From NCBI GenBank assembly GCA_964017045.1, contig OZ024794.1:5864329-5928328 (forward strand): DNA of 64,000 nucleotides, written 5' to 3'. A program made the translations under genes and the position numbers. The DNA is from Omphiscola glabra. Its lineage: Eukaryota; Mollusca; Gastropoda; Lymnaeidae. Below are positions 10,953-20,711 of the stretch, piece after piece. The notes under the pieces were generated by a model. That model ran no database searches. It had not been told where the DNA came from and saw only the letters and a program-made list of their open reading frames with translations. Within the stretch, counting starts at the first letter, position 1. Each line of letters opens with the position of its first letter.

Positions 10953-11236
10953 TGGAACTTTGGAAGATTGGAACTTTGGAAGATTGGAAATTTGGAAGAT
11001 TGGAACTTTAGATTATTGGAACTTTGGAAGATTGGAACTTTGGAAGATTGGAAATTTGGAAGATTGGAACTTTGGAAGATTGGAACTTTGGATTATTGGA
11101 ACTTTGGAAGATTGGAACTTTGGAAGATTGGAATTTTGGAAGATTGGTAAATTGTAAGATTGGAACTTTGGACGATTGGGAAATTGGAAGATTAGAACTT
11201 AGGAATATTGGAACTTTGGAAGATTGGAAGATTGCT
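10953..11236. repeat. 16-bp minisatellite (GATTGGAACTTTGGAA)
   Basis: About seventeen copies of the 16-bp unit, with AAATTTGG and ATTATTGG variants arranged in a higher-order pattern of about 112 bp (seven units). Confidence 0.96.
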
Positions 11237-11334
11237 GTTTAAGAATTTCAGCCCTGAAAATGTTGTTTTTCTGATTTAAAATGTGTAGTTAAAGAAAATT
11301 GTATAAAAAGAAGCTTTTATAGCACATGGCAATA

Positions 11335-11690
11335 GAACCCTGCACATCAACTGCTCTAACACACTACACATCAACTGCTCTAACACACTGCACAACAACT
11401 GCTCTAACACACTGCACATCAACTGCTCTAACACACTACACATCAACTGCTCTAACACACTGCACAACAACTGCTCTAACACACCGCACATCAACTGCTC
11501 TAACACACTGCAAATCAACTGCTCTAACACACTACACATCAACTGCTCTAGCACACTGCACATCAACTGCTCTAACACACTACACATCAACTGCTCTAAC
11601 ACACTGCACAACAACTGCTCTAACACACCGCACATCAACTGCTCTAACACACTGCACATCAACTGCTCTAGCACACTGCACATGAACTGC
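11335..11690. repeat. 24-bp minisatellite (CATCAACTGCTCTAACACAC)
   Basis: About fifteen copies of a 24-bp unit with TACA/TGCA/CGCA and ACATC/ACAAC variants. Open frames on both strands follow from the unit length being divisible by three. Confidence 0.96.
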
Positions 11691-11799
11691 ATTCATGTTT
11701 TACATTTAGTTATGCTTTGTTGGGGTGGGGGGGGGCATAGGTCAAGTACCAAGAGTGTCCATACATACCCATGAAGGCATTGCTAAGTACACACATCCT

Positions 11800-12090
11800 T
11801 GAAATAAGCAACTCATGTAGTTAGATATATAGGTCGATGTGACACGCTTGTCATGTTCACATCTAAGTAACCAGAACATGGAGTTAGAGAACACTTGTGT
11901 AACACGCGTGTCAAGTACACATCTAAGTAACCTGATCATGTAGTTAGATCTATAGCATGGTGACTACACTTGGTGTGACACGTGTGTCATGTACACATCT
12001 AAGTAACCAGCTCATGTAGTTAGATCTATGGCGGTTAGAACACTTGCTTCGACACGCGTGTTATGTACACATCTAAGCAACCAGCTCTTG
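11800..12090. repeat. long (about 75-85 bp) tandem repeat, four diverged copies
   Basis: Four imperfect units carry GACACGCGTGTCA-type palindromes followed by CACATCTAAGTAACCAG and TGTAGTTAGATCTAT. The inverted repeat GACACGNGTGTCA is kept in the copies near 11839, 11900, 11976 and 12050, with substitutions. Confidence 0.8.
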
Positions 12091-12126
12091 CATTTGATCA
12101 ATTATCTTCCATTAATGAGCTGATAA

Positions 12127-12797
12127 CATGGGCGCCCGCAGAAAATTTTCTAGGGGGGGGGGGCAATATATTTTCTAGGGGGAGCCAAATATTTTTAGTA
12201 ATGTTTTAATGTAGTTTTAATTTACTGTAGCGTATTGGTATGGTGAACGCACTGACAGGACACTGTAGTAATGAAGGGCATACTGTAGCAACAATTTTTT
12301 ATTAACACAATACATGTATATAGCAAAAAATATTACATCATAAATTAAAATAATTTTTTTTCTTAAAACAAGAACTGGAGTCGTCTATTATCGCTACCAA
12401 ACGTATCTTCAATTTTGTCCATAAAGTCTTTTTTGTTGCAGTTCACTTTGTCTCTGTGTACGCTTAACATGCACAACCCAGACAGACGTTCATCTGACAT
12501 TGTAGATCTAAGCCATGTTTTTACACGACGTAATGTGCTGAACGATCGCTCCGCCGTGCATGTTGTTGCTTTTAATGTTAGCAAAACTAATAAGGCATAC
12601 CTGACAGCCGGATAAAACTTTGTAAAACTAATTAATATAGAAAATATAAAAATAGTTACCCAGTAAAACGAGATCAGCATCAGCTTAGTTATTTTCTCTT
12701 TACTTTAATACATTTTTGTCTAAAAAAATTGTTTAATCATTCAATCCAGGGGGGGGGGGCAAGTGCCCCACCTTGCCACTACGTGCGGGCGCCCATG
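12127..12797 (-). mobile_element. hAT-family transposon relic with intact ends and target duplication
   Basis: The terminal inverted repeats CATGGGCGCCCGCA and TGCGGGCGCCCATG are perfect over 14 bp. They are flanked by a perfect 8-bp duplication GCTGATAA (12119-12126 and 12798-12805). Internal G-runs follow both ends. The element encodes only the end of a transposase on the - strand, so it is internally deleted and cannot move alone. Confidence 0.92.
12363..12680 (-). pseudogene. hAT transposase C-terminal dimerisation domain fragment
   Basis: The - strand frame ends with the hAT dimerisation region: KATTCTAERSFSTLRRVKTW followed by LRSTMSDERLSGLCMLSVHRD. These are the hallmarks of the C-terminal domain of ZMYM1/THAP12-like domesticated and active hAT transposases (the A-ERSFS-L-R-K motif, then the LRS-M---RL--L-ML-V-R block). 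The catalytic core and the N-terminal zinc finger are missing. The frame sits entirely between the terminal repeats of the surrounding element. It is best read as a remnant; a domesticated role is unlikely because the first residues run into AT-rich noise. Confidence 0.85.
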
Positions 12798-13029
12798 GCT
12801 GATAATGTATTGCCATAAAATACTCTCAGATCCTATACAACACAAGGCAAAGTGACATTTCACGCCGGTAGCTAAATATAGAAACACATGGTGTTATCTA
12901 GAAATAAGAGTGACTCACATGGATTAGAATAATACAACAAATACGTGTTTAACAAATTCTTATATGGTATAAATGTGATCAGAAGATTTCTAAACAGGTC
13001 TGTTTGCATCGGGGTTAAAAATTTATTAT

Positions 13030-13570
13030 TGTATCAATTTGGTACGATTGTATCATGTTTGAAAGGTGTATGTTTGCTCATATATGAAATGTGTATGTTT
13101 GTATCTTGTTTGAAAGTTGTATGCATTATGTTTGAAAGTTGTATGTATTATGTTTGAAAGTTGCATGTATTATGTTTGAAAGTTGTATGTATTATGTTTG
13201 AAAGTTGTAGGTATTATGTTTGAAAGTTGTATGTATTATGTTTGAAAGTTGTATGTATTATGTTTGAAAGTTGTATGTATTATGTTTGAAAGTTGTATGT
13301 TATATGTTTGAAAGTTGTATGTATTATCTTTGAACGTTGTATGTATTATGTTTGAAATTTGTATGTATTATGTTTGAAAGTTGTATGTTATATGTTTGAA
13401 AGTTGTATGTATTATGTTTGAAAGTTGTATGTATTATGTTTGAAATTTGTATGTATTATGTTTGAAAGTTGTATGTTATATGTTTGAAAGTTGTATGTAT
13501 TATGTTTGAAAGTTGTATGTATTATGTTTGAAATTTGTATGTATTATGTTTGAAAGTTGTATTTATCTAT
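13030..13570. repeat. 22-bp minisatellite with 88-bp higher-order unit
   Basis: About 22 copies of GTATGTATTATGTTTGAAAG plus TT. A TATATG variant recurs exactly every 88 bp (13301, 13389, 13477), so four units form a higher-order repeat in the right half. Confidence 0.97.
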
Positions 13571-13949
13571 CATATTTGAAATGTGCATACTTTAGAAATT
13601 TGTTTGTATAATGATTGACTATTGTATTTTTGTGATTAAGACTGCAATTTGTTTCAACGGTTATATACGTCATTCTTTCTATAAATTTATTTATTAGAAG
13701 TACACTGGCAGGCCCGCACGTGGGGGGTGTCAACCATATCACTGGTCAGGGGCCAGAGCCAGATAGGGGCCCGCAGTTTTTTGGGTTTTATTTTTCTCGA
13801 GAGGGGCCCGAGCTCTGTCACGTGCCTGGGGCACAGACTTTCCTAGGTGCGGACCTAAGTACTGCTTCTACCGGAGGACAATCACCCTTTCCCAACATGA
13901 CCTCGTAACCTCTCTCTAAGACTCAGCCCTTACCTGACCCCCAACCTTC
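13571..13949. other. no recognisable feature
   Basis: Unique sequence; 13710-13870 is GC-rich with GGGGCCCG-type words but has no identifiable domain or terminal repeats. Confidence 0.4.
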
Positions 13950-13957
13950 ATCTAAAG

Positions 13958-14145
13958 CAGTGGTTCTCAACCTTCCTAATGCCGCTACCCTTTAATACAG
14001 TTCCTCTTTTTGTGGTGACCCCCCAACCATAAAATTACTTTCGTTGCTTCATAAATATGTGATTTCCGATAGACTTTGGCGACGCCTCTGTAAGGGTCGT
14101 TCGACCCCCAAAGTCTGGTCTCGACCCACAGGTTGAGAACCGCTG
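13958..14145 (+). mobile_element. SPIN-like non-autonomous hAT transposon (copy 2)
   Basis: Begins CAGTGGTTCTCAACCTTCCT and ends GGTTGAGAACCGCTG. It is flanked by a perfect 8-bp target duplication ATCTAAAG (13950-13957 and 14146-14153), which fits the hAT preference nTnnnnAn. At 188 bp it is collinear with copy 1 and includes GATTTCCGATAG where copy 1 has GTTTTCCGATGC. Confidence 0.93.
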
Positions 14146-14356
14146 ATCTAAAGTATTCTAAACGTTCATCAACTTACTCTCATTTTAATGCCTCATCACC
14201 TACCCCAAAATCACCCCCACACACACTTATCTCTACCCTTTCCCAACTTCCACTTTACGCTACAACCGGCTCCCCTTTTCTCACACACTTCCCCTTACCA
14301 CCTAACCTTACACCTTTGTATTGGCCTAAGTTCAGTAACGACCAGTATTGGCCTGT

Positions 14357-14716
14357 CAGGGGTGGGCAAACTACGGCCCGCGGGCCGCATGCGGCCCGAC
14401 AACTGATATTATGCGGCCCTCTAAGGCATTTATTAATTTAAAAATAACTCTTCGTTTTTAAGTCTTATTGTTGATTTTCACAGAATTTCATGTACCGTCA
14501 TAATTGTTTTAACATTTTGTATCCAATTTTTTTTAATTTTCAATTTTTAAAAAACAGTCCTTGACTTTTGTCTTGTACTTGTAATGCTAAAATGCGATTT
14601 TTAATATAGAGAAATGTTTATCGACACGTAAAAATTGGACATAATATACATGCGGCCCCCAAATAGTTTTACATATGTCAATGTGGCCCTCAGCACAAAA
14701 AGTTTGCCCACCCCTG
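14357..14716 (+). mobile_element. non-autonomous hAT (Charlie-type) MITE
   Basis: Left end CAGGGGTGGGCAAACTACGG and right end AAAGTTTGCCCACCCCTG form 16-bp terminal inverted repeats. Inside each end lie GCGGCCC words, as in Charlie-type hAT MITEs. The flanks are GCCTGT on the left and GCCTATGT on the right, compatible with an 8-bp duplication that later lost two bases, so the duplication is only suggestive. The 360-bp body is AT-rich and non-coding. Confidence 0.8.
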
Positions 14717-14724
14717 GCCTATGT

Positions 14725-15462
14725 TGTAATATTTATGACAACTGTCAAGTGACAGCTGGGTAAATACATGTAAAAAAATCGGAAATTAAAAGCCGCATAA
14801 AGACCCACTAATGTAAATCCAATCAATATTACCATTATATTACTATGAAAGATTTGATCTTCTTACTTCAGGGAGTATAGTAGAAAGATATGAATTCAAC
14901 TGTGTTTTAGTCGTTACATACAAAGTATTACAAACTGTTGCACTTCCATATGACCCGCATTTGACTTGCGTGACTTATTAAATTACTGGCCGAATCATTG
15001 ACAATTCAAATTAGTGCAGATGTGGATGCTACGTAATACCCCTTGCCTGCAGCTGGATGCGATCCTTGCAGACTGCCAGAAAACCGCGCTCATATTAAAC
15101 CAAGAGATACCGCCCCAAACTCCACCCACCGCCCACCTCCCACCACCCACCACCCGATTATAACTTTTCGTTGTTGACGTTATTCCATTATCGATTCCTC
15201 CCCCGACAAACCCATCCCACCCTTCCTCCACCCTCCTCACTATTACGCTACCCTTTCTCTCCCATTTTCTTACTGCCTGATTTATCCACCCCGACCTCCA
15301 CCCCCCCCACCCAACCAATGACCATTCTCCCAAGTGCCTCCCGTTTTCTTCTCAAACCTCCCACACCATGCAAACATTAATAAGTCTTCACTTATCTCAA
15401 GATAGCTTTGTAAATTCCAAGAGACGCACCAATTGTTCGAAGACCCACCCATAGTCGCAACT
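14725..15462. other. no recognisable gene; C-rich stretch
   Basis: 14725-15090 is unique AT-rich DNA. 15100-15370 is strongly C-rich with CCCACC and CCTCC runs, which opens frames on both strands without any recognisable protein. Confidence 0.4.
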
Positions 15463-15700
15463 ATTTATTATTATTATTGTAAGACGTTTTTTTATAGCGT
15501 GGTACCCCAACCTAGGGCTGGGCTCACCACGCTGTACATACAATTTAACAAACATAATCATGAACTTAAAAATTTACATACATTAATTATATAAAACAAA
15601 ACAAATGTGTATTCGCTCCAACCATTCCATAACTTTTTAAATGTCAAGCCATGGACGGCACCCAGCAGTATCGTCTATCGGTTAGAGTGGGGAATCAGTC
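15463..15700 (-). mobile_element. 3' end of a non-LTR retrotransposon or SINE (probable)
   Basis: Read on the - strand, the segment ends with AGCGTGGTGAGCCCAGCCC, TAGGTTGGGGTACCACGC and TATAAA, then a short (AAT)n tail ending near 15463. GC-rich hairpin-prone 3' ends with trinucleotide tails are typical of several non-LTR and SINE families. Upstream it contains TTATGGAATGGTTGGAG, which recalls the LWN tract of reverse transcriptase C-termini. No complete domain is present. Confidence 0.45.
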
Positions 15701-15770
15701 AGGATAGTAGAGTTTAAAGAGATGTGTTTTGAGAAAAAAATCCTTTATATTCATTATTTAATTACTTTAT

Positions 15771-16135
15771 TGTATATTAATATTCTAATGACCCATCCCC
15801 TTTTAAACAGCACATAAATTACGCCAACTATTTCAGAGAAAGGAAAGAAAAAATTACGCACCAAATACACTTGCAGCATTTTTTTTTAATAAAAATCTCT
15901 TTTAGCGCAGTTATAAGGAACTTATTTGGCGAAATCAGTGTCATCATACGTCCTTCGAATTTCCTTAAAAAAACAAGGGAAACCGAATTATTTTGGGGTG
16001 GGTGTGGGTGGTAGGGTGCGTGCGTGAGGCTAAAATTTGACAGAATGTGTTGTCATCGGCAACGAGTCTACGTGTCAAGTTTCAGCTTGACTGGAAGTGG
16101 GTCAATTAGCTGCCCGAAGATTTGTGCCCTAAATA
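15771..16135 (+). repeat. unnamed interspersed repeat family, copy 1
   Basis: Shares blocks with 38443-38820: TATTAATATTCTAATGACCC, AACTATTTCAGA, ATTACGCACCAAAT, TTTAGCGCAGTTAT, then TTGTCATCGGCAACGAGTCTA against TTGTCATTGGCATCGAGTCTA (one word each here trimmed to the core TTGTCAT-GGCA-CGAGTCTA). A third copy lies at 29655-29835 on the other strand. No terminal repeats or protein were recognised. Confidence 0.7.
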
Positions 16136-16171
16136 CCGAAAAGCGAAGGTACTATAAAGGGTTTAAAGAAG

Positions 16172-16395
16172 ACAGACTGCGCTGGACACCTTGAGAGGAT
16201 ACCAGATTGTAGAGCAGCAAAAGTGATCTGCGGGTAGAAACCTAGGGGAGGACGTCTCACCGGTCGACCGAGAAAGAGATGGCTTGACGATGTAGATAAG
16301 GACTTACATCAGCCGGGGGTCCGCGCTTGGAGGCGGGAGGCCGTGGATCGGTCCCTAAAGACAGGATGTGGTGAAGCAGGCCAGGACCCAACATT
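16172..16395 (+). pseudogene. non-LTR reverse transcriptase C-terminus fragment (broken)
   Basis: The + frame starting at 16184 reads GHLERIPDCRAAKV, then a stop (TAG at 16235-16237), then TGRPRKRWLDDVDKDL and GVRAWRREAVDRS. This is the conserved tail of many jockey/CR1/RTE-type endonuclease-reverse transcriptases (GH--RM, then GRP-KRW-D-I--DL, then W-R-A-DR). A base missing just before GHLERI puts the preceding RLRW in another frame. The fragment ends where a pogo-like MITE begins at 16417. It is a dead remnant. Confidence 0.85.
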
Positions 16396-16416
16396 GACAT
16401 CTAACGTATGTATGTA

Positions 16417-16636
16417 CAGTGGAACCCCGGTACAACGCACGGTACGCACCCCGCTATAACGTGAACTCAGATATAATGCGGTCGTGGCGTGGCTCGCGAA
16501 ATGGCGTTGTTTCATTTTTATATGCTCTAAAACCTGCGGTCACGTGATCCCGCTGTCACGTGATCCCGCTGTCACGTGATCCCGCTTTTAATGTCATCCG
16601 GTTTGTATGATAATCGTGTTATTGGGGGGTTCAATG
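16417..16636 (+). mobile_element. pogo-like (Tc1/mariner) MITE, degenerate
   Basis: Begins CAGTGGAACCCCGGTACAAC after a TA (16415-16416) and may end at GGGGGGTTCAATG (16636). The left end matches the pogo-like MITE at 27099. The right end has lost a base and is not followed by TA, so it is uncertain. Inside, 16539-16586 holds three tandem 16-bp copies of GTCACGTGATCCCGCT. Confidence 0.6.
16539..16586. repeat. 16-bp repeat with CACGTG, three copies
   Basis: Three consecutive copies of GTCACGTGATCCCGCT, each with a palindromic TCACGTGA E-box-type word. Confidence 0.9.
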
Positions 16637-17041
16637 AATTTTATTTTTCCTTATTTTATGGCCTGTGTTGAAAAAGAAACCTTTATCAGCGAACAGATGA
16701 GTACAAATACAAAATTTTAAATTTAAAAAAAAAAAGAAATACTCCTCTTATTTTGTGTTCCAGAAACCTGTAAAATTATGATAGTGAATGAGTAGGTAAA
16801 TGAATTGATACTAAGGAATGGGAAAAAAGAAAGAACAGGAAGTACATGGTTATTGGTTGTAAAAAAAGTGAGGGGTGGAGTAAGAGCAAGTGAAAGAAAG
16901 CATGACATTCATACCATGCGATATCTTGTCCCGTTATTGTGCTTGAGGTTGTTTTCCGAACATACCCTGGATGGCGTTTGGTTGAGGAACCAGCCGCAGT
17001 GGACGCATCCGTCAAAACCTTTTTGATTGCTTTTTTTCAAG

Positions 17042-17270
17042 TGAGAAGAGACGACACATTGCTGATCTTGAGCGATGCAGCAAAGGTGCTCACGGAATCT
17101 GTCGGCGAAGAGACGTCCCGTCTCGCCCTCATTGCCCGTGAGGCGTTGTTTACAAACAAATGTGTAAATGAATTTGCGGCTGATACCGGAGAACCGTCTG
17201 GTGTCTCAAAAGAATACTTAGAAAATCAATTAGTTGAATTTGAGTGGTGTAAGGACAAATCTTACAGAGG
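17042..17270 (+). CDS. possible internal coding exon, protein not recognised
   Basis: A 229-base open segment with higher G+C than its flanks lies between a polypyrimidine-AG acceptor (TTGCTTTTTTTCAAG, ending 17041) and a good donor (AGG|GTAAGAG at 17271). It reads RRDDTLLILSDAAKVLTESV, then GEETSRLALIAREALFTNKC, then a Glu/Val-rich end with EYLENQLVEFEWCKDK. The composition is helix-prone and protein-like, not repeat-derived. The same frame stays open upstream to about 16903 (ISCPVIVLEVVFRTYPGWRL), so the exon could start earlier. I do not recognise the family and see no matching neighbouring exons; it could be a decayed gene fragment. Confidence 0.4.
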
Positions 17271-17329
17271 GTAAGAGCAGATGGCTTAGACCCAAATGTG
17301 GGGAAGGAGTTGCTCAGGGGTGGCCAAAA

Positions 17330-17625
17330 ACAAGAATGTCACCAATACTGAACACGTCAAACCACACGTCAAACCACTTTTTAAAAAAAACCACATCAAA
17401 CCACACGTCAAACCACGTCCATGAGACAATGAAAGCCCAAAATGTATTAATATTCATTAACTTGATAATCTCAATCTACTGGTTGAATTGGATTCACTCA
17501 ATATTTTCTCATTTCACCCCACCCACTCCGAAACGAAAAAACAACAAACGAATATATCTCTCTTTATCTATCTATCTATATATTTATATATTATATATAT
17601 ATAACTATTCTGTTTCGACGTGATA
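17330..17625. repeat. AACCACACGTC repeats and TATC/TATA microsatellite
   Basis: 17352-17420 has four copies of AACCACACGTCAAACCAC-like words. 17563-17602 is a (TATC)n then (TA)n tract. Confidence 0.7.
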
Positions 17626-17779
17626 TCAATTTACGTGACCATTCTGTTTCATTTCTTTGTTTCATTTCCCTACATTAATTCCCTAACCTACTCAGCGCTC
17701 ACTATCATCACTTTACAGTTATCTCGGACACAAACTAAAATAAGTTTTTATTACTTTTTTTATTGTTAACATGTTTCTA

Positions 17780-17893
17780 CCTGTGCTGTCCTGCTCGCTG
17801 GCCAAGGCTTCTTGTCGACATGTTCCTGCTCACTGGCCAAGGCTTCTTGACGACATGTTCCTGCTCGCTGGCCAAGGCCTCTTGACGACATGT
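17780..17893. repeat. 35/36-bp repeat, three copies
   Basis: Units containing CTGCTCGCTGGCCAAGGCTT and GACGACATGTTC are repeated three times with few differences. Confidence 0.85.
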
Positions 17894-17976
17894 TTTCTGT
17901 TTTTTGTGTGTTATCCTTCTCCGTGTTTCCACCTCCTCCATGCTTTATATTTCTTCATGTTTCAACCTGATCGAAG

Positions 17977-18285
17977 TTCTACCATTACCGACAGTTCTAC
18001 CGTTACCGACAGTTCTACCGTTACCGACAGTTCTACCGTTACCGACAGTTCTACCGTTACCGACAGATCTACCATTACCGACAGATCTACCGTTACCGAC
18101 AGTTCTACCGTTACCGACAGTTCTACCGTTACCGACAGATCTACCGTTACCGACAGATCTACCGTTACCGACAGTTCTACCGTTACCGACAGTTCTACCG
18201 TTACCGACATATCTACCGTTACCGACAGTTCTACCGTTACCGACAGTTCTACCGTTACCGACAGTTCTACCGTTACCGACGGTAC
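17977..18285. repeat. 18-bp minisatellite (TTCTACCGTTACCGACAG)
   Basis: About seventeen nearly perfect 18-bp copies, with a TTC/ATC alternation at the unit start. The unit length leaves frames open on both strands (STVTDS on +, SVTVEL on -); these are not called genes. Confidence 0.97.
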
Positions 18286-18406
18286 TTTTATTTAGGATGT
18301 CGACAATTCTCTCATTGGCAGGTTAATAATAATCTACAGTCACGCTTCAAACAATAAACGGCAAATGCTTCAAGGGTACTTTCTTTGACAGTTAATGACT
18401 ATTTGA

Positions 18407-18694
18407 CTGACCAATATTGGTCTGGCATACAGCTGCATTGAAGGCCCTGAACCGGAATATCTGAAAGCACTGATTTATAAACACGTATCCTTAAAGTACC
18501 TGCGCCCTTCAACACAGTTCTCACTGAGAGTTCCCAGTGTGGATGGACACAGAAAAAATTCATACGGAGTGCGCTCTTTTGAAGCGATAACGCCAAAATT
18601 ATGGAACAGTTTGCCTCAATCTTTGAGGAAAATTGAAAATGTAAAAATATCATTTAAGAAACATTTAAAGACTTTTTTCTTTAAAAAGATTTAA
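18407..18694 (+). pseudogene. non-LTR (jockey/CR1/L2-type) reverse transcriptase C-terminus
   Basis: One open frame of about 95 codons ends at TAA 18692-18694. It reads LAYSCIEGPEPEYLKALIYK, then YLRPSTQFSLRVPSV, then SYGVRSFEAITPKLWNSLPQ, then SLRKIENVKISFKKHLKTFF. This is the standard end of jockey/CR1/L2-like reverse transcriptases (P-YL--L, R-S------P, G-R-F----P-LWN-LP, F---LKT-LF). A TGA at 18404-18406 closes the frame upstream, so the rest of the polymerase is absent, as expected of a 5'-truncated insertion. The reading frame has no internal stop, suggesting a fairly young copy. Confidence 0.92.
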
Positions 18695-19008
18695 GAACAT
18701 CAGAGCGCAATGAGCATGCTAAAGTGACCTAATTGATCTGTGTTGTCATGTTGTCCGACTGGACTTGGTTATTTTTTAAATAAATGTCTGAGTGTGTCAA
18801 TGTTGGTTGGATAACTGGAGTAAGAAGTCGTGTGATGTGTAATATAAAAATATATGTAGGATAGAGAATACCAGAGTCTTGAGTTTTCCATTTATACACC
18901 CCTTTGATTGGTCGGTTAATAGTAACCTTTAGTAACACATTTTTTTTATTTTTCTGTCATCCGTCCGTTTTAAAACCCAAGGAAATAACTTGTGGATGAT
19001 ACATCTTG

Positions 19009-19196
19009 GCACCAGTGGCGTCGCAGGAGTTGTTTCATTGTGCCATTGCTATCCGCCTACGGGACTCCGTCTCCGGGTTTGAATTCAAAGTTACCTTCTC
19101 TTAGATGAGTTGCTATCCAAGGTTAACGAGTCCCATCCAGATTATGAACTTGAGATTGACACAGTTTAGACCACTCGGCCATCCGGCCACCCAGTA
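19009..19196 (-). mobile_element. tRNA-derived SINE, copy 1
   Basis: On the - strand the element starts with TGGCCGAGTGGTCTAAACTG. Its TGGCCGAGTGG (complement at 19171-19181) is a perfect RNA polymerase III A box as in tRNA-Leu and tRNA-Ser. A B-box-like GAATTCAAACCC follows about 100 bases on. The tail carries GACGGAGTCCCGTAGGCGG and ends TCCTGCGACGCCACTGGTGC. Copies at 34015-34204 and 35131-35220 share the tail. The wide A-B spacing suggests an extended, tRNA-Leu/Ser-like head. Confidence 0.75.
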
Positions 19197-19815
19197 ACAT
19201 TTAATACAACAATAAAAGGAGATGGGTCATTGCATGATGGGTAATCTTTTTGTTTCATCTCTCGTCAACCTTCTTTTCCACGTAGTCTTAAAAACAAATT
19301 GTTCATCAATGGTAACTACCTAGGTTGGCGTGTTGGACCGGAATGTTCCTCTCACGGTATGATGCAATGCGTTAAGTTGTAATGGATGAATTCTAGACCT
19401 GGGTCTATAGGTCTGCAGGAAGAGAACCTCTATTTCAGTTGGAACTTTTTCCGATAGCTTTAGCCACAAAGTTACTTGACAAGGAATCTTTGACCTACAG
19501 AGAAATCTCATCTTTTTCAAATTGCAGTTAATTAAAAAATCTCTCCACGACATTTCAGTGTTCATCCCCTTACTCGCGGGGGCTGAGAAACTAATGAATA
19601 ATAGATCTAGCCTGTACTCGACCCCACCACCCCCCACCCCACCAGCCTCCTGGCTTACACGTGTTGCTGTAAGACGATATGTAATGATAAGATGGCAATA
19701 AAGCTTGGGTTTCTTAGAGAATAAATCACTCCCGCCTCCACCCCCCTCCCCGCAATCGTGTCACATTTCTGTGCGTACTAAGAGGGTGAGTTGAACGTAC
19801 TCATTAAATAGCAAA
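19197..19815. other. no recognisable feature
   Basis: Unique DNA. A 105-codon frame on the - strand (19320-19637) has no recognisable motif. Confidence 0.4.
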
Positions 19816-19816
19816 C

Positions 19817-20464
19817 TTTTTGCCAATCGTTCGTGTACTGATGGCACGACTTGACCAATCGCATAATCGTTCGTGTACTGATGGCACGACTTGACCAATC
19901 GCATAATCGATCGTGTACTGATGGTACGACTTGACCAATCGCATCATCGTTCGTGTACTGATGGTACGACTTGACCAATCGCATAATCGTTCGTGTACTG
20001 ATGGTACGACTTGGCCAATCGCATCATCGTTCGTGTACTGATGGCAGGACTTGACCAATCGCATAATCGTTCGTGTACTGATGGTACGACGTGACCTATC
20101 GCATCATCGTTCGTGTACTGATGGTACGACTTGACCAATCGCATCATCGTTCGTGTACTGATGGTACGACGTGACCTATCGCATCATCGTTCGTGTACTG
20201 ATGGTACGACTTGACCAATCGCATCATCGTTCGTGTACTGATGGTACGACGTGACCTATCGCATCATCGTTCGTGTACTGATGGTGCGACTTGACCAATC
20301 GCATCATCGTTCGTGTACTGATGGTACGACTTGACCAATCGCATAATCGTTGGTGTACTGATGGTACGACGTGACCTATCGCATCATCGTTCGTGTACTG
20401 ATGGTACGACTTGACCAATCACATCATCGTTCGTGTACTGATGGTACGACTTAACCAATCGCAA
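19817..20464. repeat. 40-bp minisatellite (TTCGTGTACTGATGGTACGA)
   Basis: Sixteen copies of a 40-bp unit: CATCATCGTTCGTGTACTGA then TGGTACGACTTGACCAATCG. Two variants, CTTGACCAATC and CGTGACCTATC, alternate irregularly from 20080 to 20400, giving 80-bp dimers. Confidence 0.97.
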
Positions 20465-20534
20465 AAGATGATTGTCCTGTTGAAGACTTTGGAGAAGTGC
20501 TTTGGTAAATCTCTATCTCATTTCTCCGTACAGA

Positions 20535-20711
20535 CAAATCATTAGTCCGATCAGAGATTCTACTAATGACCACATGACCGGACTGGTGAAATATCAGGCA
20601 ATGATCGAAAAGGGTCTTGGAATCATTCAAAGAAACTTATGGGAAGTAACGGCATCTGAAGCATTTGTGTTGGAAGTAAATGAAATGAGACGCAATATTA
20701 GTAAACAATAG
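20535..20711 (+). pseudogene. coding-like fragment, not recognised
   Basis: The + frame ends at TAG 20709-20711 and reads IRDSTNDHMTGLVKYQAMIE, then KGLGIIQRNLWEVTASEAFV, then LEVNEMRRNISKQ. The composition is protein-like and unlike the neighbouring repeat, and coding-like words continue past the stop. I cannot name a family; a mobile-element or host-gene remnant is possible. Confidence 0.3.

Noticed and set aside
19171..19181. Possible tRNA-Leu/Ser gene (perfect A box)
   Set aside because: No cloverleaf can be completed; the A and B boxes are too far apart and the sequence recurs with a shared tail, so it is a SINE.
19817..20464. Regular 40-bp repeats resembling a CRISPR array
   Set aside because: There are no unique spacers between conserved repeats and no cas genes; the whole unit repeats, as in a minisatellite, and the DNA is eukaryotic.
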